Below are positions 1-5,566 of a DNA stretch of 6,713 bases, piece by piece. The translations under genes and the position numbers were made by a program. Source of the stretch: a bacterium (GTDB lineage Bacteria > Spirochaetota > Spirochaetia > JABEVK01); assembly GCA_021781625.1 (NCBI GenBank), contig JAJXWL010000110.1, positions 1-6,713 on the forward strand. The letters are read 5' to 3'. The first letter of the stretch is position 1, and each line of letters starts with the position of its first letter. Under the pieces are notes generated by a model. That model was given only the letters and a program-made list of their open reading frames with translations, was not told the DNA's origin and did no database searches.

Positions 1-135
<135 letters not shown>

Positions 136-137
<2 letters not shown>

Positions 138-161
138 GTCCTGTCATTCAGGGGGGGACTT
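136..161. terminator. Possible weak hairpin between convergent genes
   Basis: AAGTCC (136-141) can pair with GGACTT (156-161) across a 14-nt loop that contains a run of seven G. It lies where a bidirectional terminator would be expected, between the thiC stop and the stop of the convergent lipoprotein gene. No U-tract follows the stem on either strand and the stem is short, so this is a weak candidate for intrinsic termination. Confidence 0.22.
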
Positions 162-176
162 CCACGACCATCTATG

Positions 177-992
177 TCAAGGGATCAGAAGTTCAGGACC
201 ATGCGGCACGCTGGATTGGTACAAGCGTTGGAGTTCCCCTGATTTAACCATGTTGGCGATACCTTCATCAAAGAAGGTTTTTAACTTGTGACCTCGAGCA
301 TTATCTGTAAAGCCAAAGTACAGCCCTTTTTGAAAGGCGATCATAAGGTGATACTGGGGTGGTTTTAAGTTGTACTGCGGGGCAAGGGTGGCCAGAAGTT
401 GATAGTTATCGATCATGGCATCGACTCGTCCATTCTTGAGCATAAGCAGTCCGTTTTCACGGGAGTTTGTTTCGACTCCTTGAAGCTCTAAATGGTAACG
501 CTGTTTTAAAATTGGTGAAAAGTCAAAGTCCCTCACCCAGACAACTTTTTTATGCTTCAGTTGAAGCAGGTTGCTCGTGAGGGCCGAGTCAAAATTTTGA
601 GTATTGTAAAGGACCCCAGTGGCGTCCACCGCTGTGGGGGTTTGGGCATAGGTAATCTGTTTGGCTGTGTTCCAATATAAGGCGGGAGCCATATCGGCTT
701 CACCCAGCTGAACTTCATTCAAGGCCCGGGCAAAAGGAAGCAGGCGAACTTGAAGTTTAAAGCCGAGTGGCTCAAATATTTTTCGAGCCAGGGTGACCAG
801 GTAGCCTCCAGAGGCCTCGACATACCCAGGCCAAGGGTCGCTGACCAAGGTTAAGACTTTAGAATTGATAGAGGGTAAGGGGAGGGGGGGCTCGACACTC
901 TTGGAAGCTGGACTTTGCGCTGAATTTTCTGGTTGGCAGGCGCCCAATAAAAAGCTGGTGAGGATCACGGTCAGAGCACGGCGCGATAGCAT
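177..992 (-). CDS. Transporter substrate-binding domain lipoprotein (SBP_bac_3 type)
   Basis: A 271-residue periplasmic solute-binding protein anchored as a lipoprotein. The start chosen is the ATG at 990-992: AGAGGAGG sits 5 nt upstream, whereas the ATG 21 nt further upstream lacks such a site. The signal peptide begins MLSRRALTVI and ends in the lipobox LGAC, with Cys19 as the lipidated residue and Gln20 in +2, consistent with the outer membrane. A Pro/Ser-rich linker (about 20-44) precedes an SBP_bac_3-like fold: VLTLVSDPWPGY (46-57), GGYLVTLARKIFEPLGF (62-78), and the strand/helix LPFARALNEVQLGEADMAP (85-103). A second lobe carries the hinge-like GRVDAMID (188-195), and the C-terminal segment GIANMVKSGELQRLY (244-258) is typical of the family end. 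The family binds amino acids or other small polar ligands; the ligand cannot be read here. No permease or ATPase gene is adjacent, so an orphan or sensory role is possible. It is divergent from the RiPP-like operon and convergent with thiC. Confidence 0.9.
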   Translation of the reverse strand: MLSRRALTVILTSFLLGACQPENSAQSPASKSVEPPLPLPSINSKVLTLVSDPWPGYVEASGGYLVTLARKIFEPLGFKLQVRLLPFARALNEVQLGEADMAPALYWNTAKQITYAQTPTAVDATGVLYNTQNFDSALTSNLLQLKHKKVVWVRDFDFSPILKQRYHLELQGVETNSRENGLLMLKNGRVDAMIDNYQLLATLAPQYNLKPPQYHLMIAFQKGLYFGFTDNARGHKLKTFFDEGIANMVKSGELQRLYQSSVPHGPELLIP

Positions 993-997
993 AGAAA

Positions 998-1005
998 CCT
1001 CCTCT
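998..1005 (-). promoter_or_regulatory. Strong ribosome binding site that sets the lipoprotein start
   Basis: On the minus strand this reads AGAGGAGG, 5 nt before the ATG at 992. It decides the start in favour of MLSRRAL over the in-frame MNPEEVS start seven codons upstream, which would overlap this site. Confidence 0.85.
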
Positions 1006-1043
1006 GGATTCATTTTCGTGATTCACAATCCAAAAATCCAGTC

Positions 1044-1072
1044 TTCCCGACGCAGAAGTTTTCCGTTAGAAT
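1044..1072 (+). promoter_or_regulatory. Possible sigma70-like promoter for the six-gene operon
   Basis: TAGAAT (1067-1072) matches the -10 consensus at five of six positions and lies about 20 nt before the first start codon at 1092. A 17-nt spacer separates it from a poor -35 candidate, TTCCCG (1044-1049). The location, in the only divergent gap in front of the operon, is right, but the -35 is weak. The ribosome site GAGGA (1081-1085) follows, 6 nt before the ATG. Such a promoter would give a very short leader of about a dozen nucleotides. Confidence 0.35.
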
Positions 1073-1091
1073 ACCCTTATGAGGAATCTGC

Positions 1092-2291
1092 ATGAGTATT
1101 GACCCCGAAACAAGATGGCTGACCGCCTTGGGGGCAACTTACCGAGGTTTTGAAGCCGGGGCACAAGCTATGCCGTCCTCCTTAGACGAAGCCCGGTTGT
1201 TAGATGCCGCTTCGCGACACAAGGCTGTTTCCCTTTTATATCACGCGGTTCCCTCCGATTTACCTTTGCCTTATGAAGAATTGAAACGCTTATCTTCCTC
1301 TCGTCGTGCCGTACAAAGCTGGATTTTGAATGATGGCTCCGCAGTCTTAGAGGCTTTTGAACGCGAAGGTGTGCGGGCTTTAACGGTAAAGGGCCCCGCT
1401 TTGGCCATCCAACTGTGGGGGAACCCGCATGAGCGCGAGTTCCGAGATATGGATATTCTCGTCCCGCATAAAGATTTTTACAGGGCTGTTCGCCTCATGC
1501 TCGACCTGGGGTTTGTGTGTGCCGACTATCAAATTCGTGACGAAGACTTTGATTCTTGGTTAAGACGAATCGTGAAAATACGTCATTTGGCTTTTCGCAA
1601 AAAGGGGCTTCCGGTTTACCTGGAAATTCACGGTCGAAGTCCCTCTAATTTGGGCTCGGCTCCGTTTGGCTTTGACGAAGCTTGGAATACCTCAGTTGTG
1701 GTTTCGGGGGGAGGCTACGCATTTCGAACGTTGGAGCCCGGCCGACATGCCCTTTACGTGCTGATCCATGGTGCTGAACATTCTTGGTGCCAGTTGCATT
1801 GGGTGCTCGATTCTTTGGCGATGTTGACCAAGTATGAGCCTGAAGTTCAAGAACAGCTCGCACGCCCCATCCCAGCTAGCTATACTTTCTTGGACCCTAA
1901 GGCGACAGCGGCGGTCTTTGCGGGCTTGGTGGAACGTCTGGGACTAGGCCCTCTCCCTGAGTATTTGATTGAACTCAAGTGCCGTAAACCCGACGCCGGC
2001 GTCTTAGCCATTTTAGCCGAACGCAATTTTGCCGATGCGGGGTTGTCATTATCTCAGATCGGTGCCAACCGCCGCCATCGTGTGGTGTTTTTACGAGGCC
2101 TGACTCGGGGGGCGTACCGGCAGTATCTTAGAAGCGCCGGGGATTTTTTTCTTCCCAACGATTTAGACCTTCAAGCTTTTTCGAAGTGGCACTTGCCGTA
2201 CTTGGCGTACTTCTTTTTAAGGCCTTTCTTGTTTGTCGTGCGCAAGCTCAAGATTCGACTTCTTGGCAAAGACGTCAATGTGCATTTGTAA
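1092..2291 (+). CDS. NTP_transf_5 family nucleotidyltransferase
   Basis: A 399-residue cytoplasmic protein of the uncharacterised nucleotidyltransferase family NTP_transf_5 (Pfam PF14907). Seen in the sequence: a helical N-terminal region (1-95), then VRALTVKGPALAIQLWG (94-110), the family's KG(P/A)xLA motif. The metal-binding EFRDMDILVP (116-125) follows, with Asp119 and Asp121 as the paired acidic residues, and YLEIHGR (176-182), where Glu178 is the likely third acid. The later block HALYVLIHGAEHSWCQLHWVLDSLAML matches the family's conserved His/Trp-rich helix region. Length fits the family (about 350-400). The catalytic acids look intact, so the enzyme is probably active, but its acceptor is unknown. 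Family members recur beside HprK-like kinases, PqqD-like proteins and B2 proteins, as here, suggesting nucleotidyl transfer to a peptide or partner protein; that is inference. GAGGA lies 6 nt before the ATG. It is the first gene of the operon, and the next start follows 69 nt after its stop. Confidence 0.88.
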   Translation: MSIDPETRWLTALGATYRGFEAGAQAMPSSLDEARLLDAASRHKAVSLLYHAVPSDLPLPYEELKRLSSSRRAVQSWILNDGSAVLEAFEREGVRALTVKGPALAIQLWGNPHEREFRDMDILVPHKDFYRAVRLMLDLGFVCADYQIRDEDFDSWLRRIVKIRHLAFRKKGLPVYLEIHGRSPSNLGSAPFGFDEAWNTSVVVSGGGYAFRTLEPGRHALYVLIHGAEHSWCQLHWVLDSLAMLTKYEPEVQEQLARPIPASYTFLDPKATAAVFAGLVERLGLGPLPEYLIELKCRKPDAGVLAILAERNFADAGLSLSQIGANRRHRVVFLRGLTRGAYRQYLRSAGDFFLPNDLDLQAFSKWHLPYLAYFFLRPFLFVVRKLKIRLLGKDVNVHL

Positions 2292-2308
2292 GCTCGCGGT
2301 ATGGGTTT

Positions 2309-2344
2309 CACGTCGTTTTCTGATCACACGTCGATTTCTGGTCA
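2309..2344 (+). repeat. Two 18-bp tandem direct repeats before the beta-propeller gene
   Basis: CACGTCGTTTTCTGATCA (2309-2326) is followed immediately by CACGTCGATTTCTGGTCA (2327-2344); 16 of 18 positions match. If the upstream ATG at 2301 were used, the repeat would encode TSFSDH-TSISGH in frame. With the preferred TTG start at 2361 it is untranslated leader between two operon genes, ending just before the ribosome binding site. It could be a simple duplication or a binding site for a regulator; the sequence alone does not decide. Confidence 0.7.
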
Positions 2345-2348
2345 TAAT

Positions 2349-2354
2349 AAAGGA
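2349..2354 (+). promoter_or_regulatory. Ribosome binding site supporting a TTG start at 2361
   Basis: AAAGGA ends 6 nt before the TTG at 2361. The upstream in-frame ATG at 2301 has no purine-rich site in front of it (its preceding bases are AGCTCGCGGT). The TTG start also gives a compact lipoprotein signal peptide, so this site is used to set the start. Confidence 0.6.
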
Positions 2355-2360
2355 CAGGCT

Positions 2361-3950
2361 TTGAGGATTTTACGTGGTTTTTTAGTCTTACTTGCTAGCA
2401 CACTGTTTTCGTGTGCCATACCCTCCTCGGGATCGGGAATGTTAAGTTCCCAGGCCGGCTTGGCTTCATGGGGAGGCTATCTTTATCTTGTGGGCGGTTC
2501 TGGCTCGGGGGGACCGTCATCTGGGGTGTGGCGGACCTCGGTCTCGAATGGTACGCAGGGACCTTGGATTCGAGAAGCGGATTTACCGGTGGGCTTAGAA
2601 GCCCCTTCCGTGTGGACAGCGAATCAGCAAATATATGTGCTAGGGGGTAAAACTGCTACGGGTCTAAGTTCAGCAATTTACTTTACCTACATCAACCCGG
2701 ATGGGCATTTAGGCTATTCCAATTCTTTTTGGCAAACCAACCTCCGCTCCCTACCAGAAGCGCAGGCCGGAGCCGCTGTCTTTGAGGCCAACGGTCGACT
2801 TTTCTTGTGTGGCGGGCAAACCGCTTCGGGTGCGACCAATCACGTTTGGAATGCACAACTCTGGAAAGATGGCGAAATTGGTGAGTGGTATGCCGCGACG
2901 CCTCTCCCTTGGTCTGATGCCTCCCCGTCGGCTGTGTCCTGGGGAGGTCCTTCGGGGACGGTTTGGGTGACCGGAGCTCAAAAGAGCGCTCAGGCTTCTT
3001 TTACCTTGAATACGTTGCCGTGGTCGTGGGTTGTTAACTCCTTGCCTCAAGCCTTAGATGTCCCTTTACTGGCAGATACCCCTAGTGGAGTGCTTTTAGC
3101 GGGGTTGTCTCAATCTAGTGGAAAAGCTATGGCTTGGATCAATTCTGGTTCAGGTTGGCAATATCAGTACCCCGGGTTCTCGGAACTTGAGGGACCTAAT
3201 GCGGTGAAAGTTGGCGGTGTTCTCTGGACGGTAGCCTCGACGTCACCCCCCGGATTAACCGCGACTCCGTTTTCGTTTCAACCCTTTTCATCCCAAGCGG
3301 AGGTTCCTAGAATATCTCCTCCTTCGGGTACCGTTCCGGTCAATACGTTGCTTCGGGTTACCGCCACTCCAGGCGATCAGGTAACCTGGACTTCCGCCCC
3401 GGCGGGCACTGTGCCTGCTGACCCCACAACGTCTAGCTCGGATACCTTGTGGAGTTCCACAACACCAGCCTTTCCTAAGGTAACATCCTCGACAACCTAT
3501 GCCTTTCGTGCCTTTCGTTCAGGAGCCTCGGCGTCTCGCATCGTTTACGAAACGTACACCCTTTTGAGCAATGGACTGTTTGCCCTAGTTTCTGGAACGC
3601 TCACTCCGGGGACCTCTACGCTTACGACCTATAGCTTGATTCAGGTCTTATCCAGCGGAAACTTAGCCGTGAACTCGGTGGTGTACAGTTTGACGGTGTA
3701 TCAACCCGAAACTCTCACCTTGACTTGGGCAGATAAAACAACTTCGAGCACCTACACGGCTCCGATCACCCTTTCGCTAAGAGAATCCGATTTAATGACC
3801 CCTGTTCAATTGCCGGATGGGAGTGTGTTTTCCTCACGAACGGACGATGCCCTCACCGTGACCTTACAACCCGGCACATATTATTTGACTGCGGCGTCCA
3901 CGGATGGTTCAACTGGCGGTACCTTCGGTTTAGCAGTGAGTGCCCCCTGA
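2361..3950 (+). CDS. Kelch-type beta-propeller lipoprotein with C-terminal beta-sandwich domains
   Basis: A secreted, probably lipid-anchored protein of 529 residues from the TTG at 2361 (AAAGGA 6 nt upstream). An ATG at 2301 would add 20 residues without a good ribosome site. Signal peptide MRILRGFLVLLASTLFSC, with Cys18 as the likely lipidated residue; the Phe in -2 makes the lipobox imperfect. Residues about 30-310 form a Kelch-like propeller: each blade has a hydrophobic strand ending in Gly-Gly or a variant, such as LYLVGG (41-46), IYVLGG (91-96), LFLCGG (147-152) and VWVTG, followed by loops such as ADLP and TPLPW. Around 315-400 PRISPPSGTVPVNTLLRVT to ASRIVYETYTL resembles chitobiase/FN3-like beta-sandwich modules with Ser/Thr-rich strands. 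The C-terminus (LQPGTYYLTAAS) looks like another beta-sandwich. No catalytic residues were recognised; binding or scaffolding at the cell surface is the likely role. Its stop shares one base with the kinase start (TGATG), so it is part of the operon. Its job there is unknown. Confidence 0.78.
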   Translation: MRILRGFLVLLASTLFSCAIPSSGSGMLSSQAGLASWGGYLYLVGGSGSGGPSSGVWRTSVSNGTQGPWIREADLPVGLEAPSVWTANQQIYVLGGKTATGLSSAIYFTYINPDGHLGYSNSFWQTNLRSLPEAQAGAAVFEANGRLFLCGGQTASGATNHVWNAQLWKDGEIGEWYAATPLPWSDASPSAVSWGGPSGTVWVTGAQKSAQASFTLNTLPWSWVVNSLPQALDVPLLADTPSGVLLAGLSQSSGKAMAWINSGSGWQYQYPGFSELEGPNAVKVGGVLWTVASTSPPGLTATPFSFQPFSSQAEVPRISPPSGTVPVNTLLRVTATPGDQVTWTSAPAGTVPADPTTSSSDTLWSSTTPAFPKVTSSTTYAFRAFRSGASASRIVYETYTLLSNGLFALVSGTLTPGTSTLTTYSLIQVLSSGNLAVNSVVYSLTVYQPETLTLTWADKTTSSTYTAPITLSLRESDLMTPVQLPDGSVFSSRTDDALTVTLQPGTYYLTAASTDGSTGGTFGLAVSAP

Positions 3951-4828
3951 TGCCCTATTATAGTTTTGCCGGCTTACACCTGGACTCGGAGGGAGAACTC
4001 CCTTTACCAACTTCCTTGCCAGTCCCCACAGAAAACTCGGAAACTTCGGAAACCTCGGACACTTCGCCCAATCCTGTCTTGCGCCTTCGTTATCGGACTT
4101 TTGAGCTCGAGGACCAAAAGTTAAACCAAGAAGCTGGGGGGCTGAGCTGGGGAAAGTTTGAACACGCCTTTGGCTTGCGGGTGGGCAAGATCGACTTTTT
4201 ATACCAAGGGGATTTGCTTGAGGTGAATACTCCTTTTGAAACGGCTGCCGATTTCTTAGTCCGGGCGGCTCTCGGGTTTGTCGCGGTTGCGAGGGGGTTT
4301 TGTGCTTTTCATGGCTCCGCCGCAGGGAAAAATGGGAAGGCGGTATTGATCGTTGGCAACAAAGGTGCCGGAAAATCAACAACGGTGACAGGTCTTTTGC
4401 AACGCGGTTGGGGCCTGCTGTGCGATGACCTTGTGGCGGTTCGTCAGGGTTGGGTACACCCCACAGTTCTTCAGACGCGTCTGTTGCCCGACTCTTGGAA
4501 AGCCTTGGGGGGGAGCCTTCAAGCAGTACCTGGAGCCGATGGGAAAATTTCCTGGTCGTTTGGGGCTGCACACCCCGCTTTGTTGGGAGGTGCGGTGGTC
4601 CTTCAACCAGGAGAGGAATTTGCCACCCAGGAAATCCACGGCCACCGAAAATTGCAACTACTTTTGCCTCATCTGAATCATCTTCCCGGCGTCGGAGACC
4701 CAGCCCAAAGACTGACCGAAGCGGCTGAAGTTGTTAAGACCCTGCGAGTACGCTTAGTGACTCGACCGGTACAACGGTTGGCTTTGTCCGAAGTGCAAGA
4801 TACTATCGAGGACTTAATTTTTACGTAA
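3950..4828 (+). CDS. HPr kinase/phosphorylase-like protein (HprK-related kinase, RiPP associated)
   Basis: A 292-residue cytoplasmic protein homologous to the C-terminal kinase domain of HprK. Seen: FCAFHGSAA (117-125), the His-containing lead-in strand of the family. Walker A is GNKGAGKST (136-144), with Lys142 and Ser143 for the nucleotide, and LLCDDLVAV (156-164) has the Asp159-Asp160 pair that follows the P-loop in HprK homologues. The usual G.SGAGKST loop here has Asn-Lys instead of the Ser. The N-terminal 110 residues are family-specific and contain a Ser/Thr/Glu-rich stretch (28-39) coded by a 9-bp repeat. True HprK phosphorylates HPr Ser46, but this protein lacks the HprK N-terminal domain and no PTS gene is near. 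Homologues in lasso peptide clusters phosphorylate a Ser of the precursor or product; in HprK/PqqD systems the target is unknown. It overlaps the propeller stop by one base (translational coupling) and is followed 10 nt later by pqqD. The family is clear; the substrate is inference. Confidence 0.86.
   Translation: MPYYSFAGLHLDSEGELPLPTSLPVPTENSETSETSDTSPNPVLRLRYRTFELEDQKLNQEAGGLSWGKFEHAFGLRVGKIDFLYQGDLLEVNTPFETAADFLVRAALGFVAVARGFCAFHGSAAGKNGKAVLIVGNKGAGKSTTVTGLLQRGWGLLCDDLVAVRQGWVHPTVLQTRLLPDSWKALGGSLQAVPGADGKISWSFGAAHPALLGGAVVLQPGEEFATQEIHGHRKLQLLLPHLNHLPGVGDPAQRLTEAAEVVKTLRVRLVTRPVQRLALSEVQDTIEDLIFT
4031..4066 (+). repeat. In-frame 9-bp tandem repeat inside the kinase gene (four units)
   Basis: Four successive 9-bp units, GAAAACTCG, GAAACTTCG, GAAACCTCG and GACACTTCG, encode ENS-ETS-ETS-DTS (residues 28-39 of the kinase). 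The units differ by one to three bases. Unit length is a multiple of three, so copy-number change would keep the frame and only alter a presumably disordered acidic Ser/Thr linker. Confidence 0.85.
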
Positions 4829-4833
4829 AGGAG
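4828..4833 (+). promoter_or_regulatory. Ribosome binding site of the PqqD-like gene
   Basis: AAGGAG, 5 nt before the ATG at 4839. It starts on the last base of the kinase stop codon TAA. It is the best ribosome site inside the downstream half of the operon; the two following genes have none of comparable quality and appear coupled to it. Confidence 0.8.
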
Positions 4834-4838
4834 CAAGT

Positions 4839-5096
4839 ATGTTGCAAGTTTCAAAAGAATTATCGGTCAGCCAAATTGACAATGAGTCCGTGGTGCTAGA
4901 CGCCGTTTCGGGCAAATATTTTGGGTTAAACCCCACAGCAAGGCGGATTTTTGAAGTCTTACAGTCGACAGGTTCTGAAGAACTCACCATAAAAACTTTG
5001 GTCACCGAGTTTGCTGTGGAAGAAGACCGTTTACGTAAAGATGTCACAGCCTTTGCAGAACTTTTAGTGGCTAAGGGGTTGGCCCGCCGCGTATGA
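4839..5096 (+). CDS. PqqD-like peptide chaperone (RiPP recognition element)
   Basis: An 85-residue protein, the normal length for stand-alone PqqD-family proteins. The N-terminal strands VSQIDNESVVLDAVSGKYFGLN (about 10-31) form the three-stranded sheet of the fold, with the typical pattern of a hydrophobic strand, a D..SGKYF.LN turn and then an aromatic residue. The helix TARRIFEVLQS follows (33-43), then the winged-helix part ELTIKTLVTEFAVEEDRLRKDVTAFAELLVAKGLARR. Proteins of this family bind the leader of a ribosomally made peptide and present it to the modifying enzymes. In lasso systems the stand-alone form (B1 or E) works with the B2 protease encoded next door. ATG at 4839 with AAGGAG 5 nt upstream; the stop overlaps the B2 start as ATGA. 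No leader-bearing precursor was found in the window, so its client is unknown. Confidence 0.92.
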   Translation: MLQVSKELSVSQIDNESVVLDAVSGKYFGLNPTARRIFEVLQSTGSEELTIKTLVTEFAVEEDRLRKDVTAFAELLVAKGLARRV

Positions 5097-5566
5097 GGCG
5101 GACTCGACACCTTCTGCGAATCTACTGGATTGAAGCCCTGAGGTTGTGGTTGCTGTTGTTATGGGTGGACCTTAGGCTCTGGGGTCAAAGTTGGTCGAGG
5201 CAACGGGCTTGGATTTTGGAAGAAAAACCCGTTGTTTCTGAGACGGAACACGGTGAAAGCTCTGCCCGAGAACCCTCAGCCCGAGAAGTCCAAAAGTTAA
5301 CCCTTTGGAGTCACCTTCTTTTGCACCTGAGGTTCTGGCGGGTTCGGCAAAAGATTCCCTGTTTGGCCTTGGCCTTAGTATTACGAGACCGGGCCAAGTC
5401 TAGCGGCATGAATCCGCACTTGGTCTTAGGGGCACGACGTGAGTCCACAGGGCAATTTGCGGCGCACGCTTGGCTGGTTTGGGGGAGTTTTCGACTTGAC
5501 CCCTTGGCGACCTCGTCCTTGTTTACGGCCTTTCAAGAGATAGAACTTTCAAGAGATAGATCATGA
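5093..5566 (+). CDS. Lasso peptide biosynthesis B2-type protein (transglutaminase-like cysteine protease)
   Basis: A 157-residue protein of the McjB C-terminal/transglutaminase-like family (lasso peptide biosynthesis B2), length typical. The N-terminal RRTRHLLRIYWIEALRLWLLLLWVDLRLWG is the amphipathic/hydrophobic helical lead of the family. A charged linker (45-66) with two SARE units follows. The catalytic triad can be read: Cys90 in KIPCLALALVL, His125 in FAAHAWLVWG, and Asp136 in FRLDPLA. The Cys-to-His and His-to-Asp spacings (35 and 11) are close to those of the McjB triad as I recall it. This enzyme cleaves the leader peptide, in lasso systems with ATP and in concert with a cyclase. Its ATG overlaps the pqqD stop (ATGA), placing recognition and proteolysis in fixed ratio. 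The last codons contain a 16-bp tandem duplication that shifts the C-terminal frame (ending ELSRDRS) and carries the overlap with the MATE gene. No cyclase is visible, so whether the product is a lasso is open. Confidence 0.88.
   Translation: MRRTRHLLRIYWIEALRLWLLLLWVDLRLWGQSWSRQRAWILEEKPVVSETEHGESSAREPSAREVQKLTLWSHLLLHLRFWRVRQKIPCLALALVLRDRAKSSGMNPHLVLGARRESTGQFAAHAWLVWGSFRLDPLATSSLFTAFQEIELSRDRS
5531..5562 (+). repeat. 16-bp tandem duplication at the B2/MATE junction
   Basis: TTTCAAGAGATAGA occurs at 5531-5544 and again at 5547-5560, each followed by a dinucleotide (AC, then TC), giving a 16-bp period. Sixteen is not a multiple of three, so the second copy changes the reading frame of the end of the B2 gene. 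The second copy also supplies the only purine-rich stretch (AAGAGA) just before the MATE ATG at 5563. Confidence 0.9.

Noticed and set aside
865..1095. A 76-codon plus-strand reading frame whose stop overlaps the nucleotidyltransferase ATG, considered as a RiPP precursor.
   Set aside because: Most of it is antisense to the signal peptide and N-terminus of the lipoprotein gene, no ribosome site was seen, and the translated peptide lacks a leader/core pattern.
2301..2360. The peptide read from ATG 2301 (GFTSFSDHTS after Met) as a lasso core with Gly1 and an Asp at position 7.
   Set aside because: There is no leader before the Gly, no ribosome site, and the reading frame continues into the propeller signal peptide. 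The sequence is better explained by the 18-bp duplication.
2751..3050. Minus-strand and alternative-frame readings within the propeller gene, about 60-100 codons long.
   Set aside because: They are shadows of a protein with clear Kelch-type periodicity in the plus frame, and show no domains or ribosome sites of their own.
3930..4571. A 213-codon minus-strand reading frame opposite the kinase gene.
   Set aside because: It is antisense to the clearly coding kinase, its translation is rich in Pro, Arg and Ser without a recognisable domain, and it has no convincing start.
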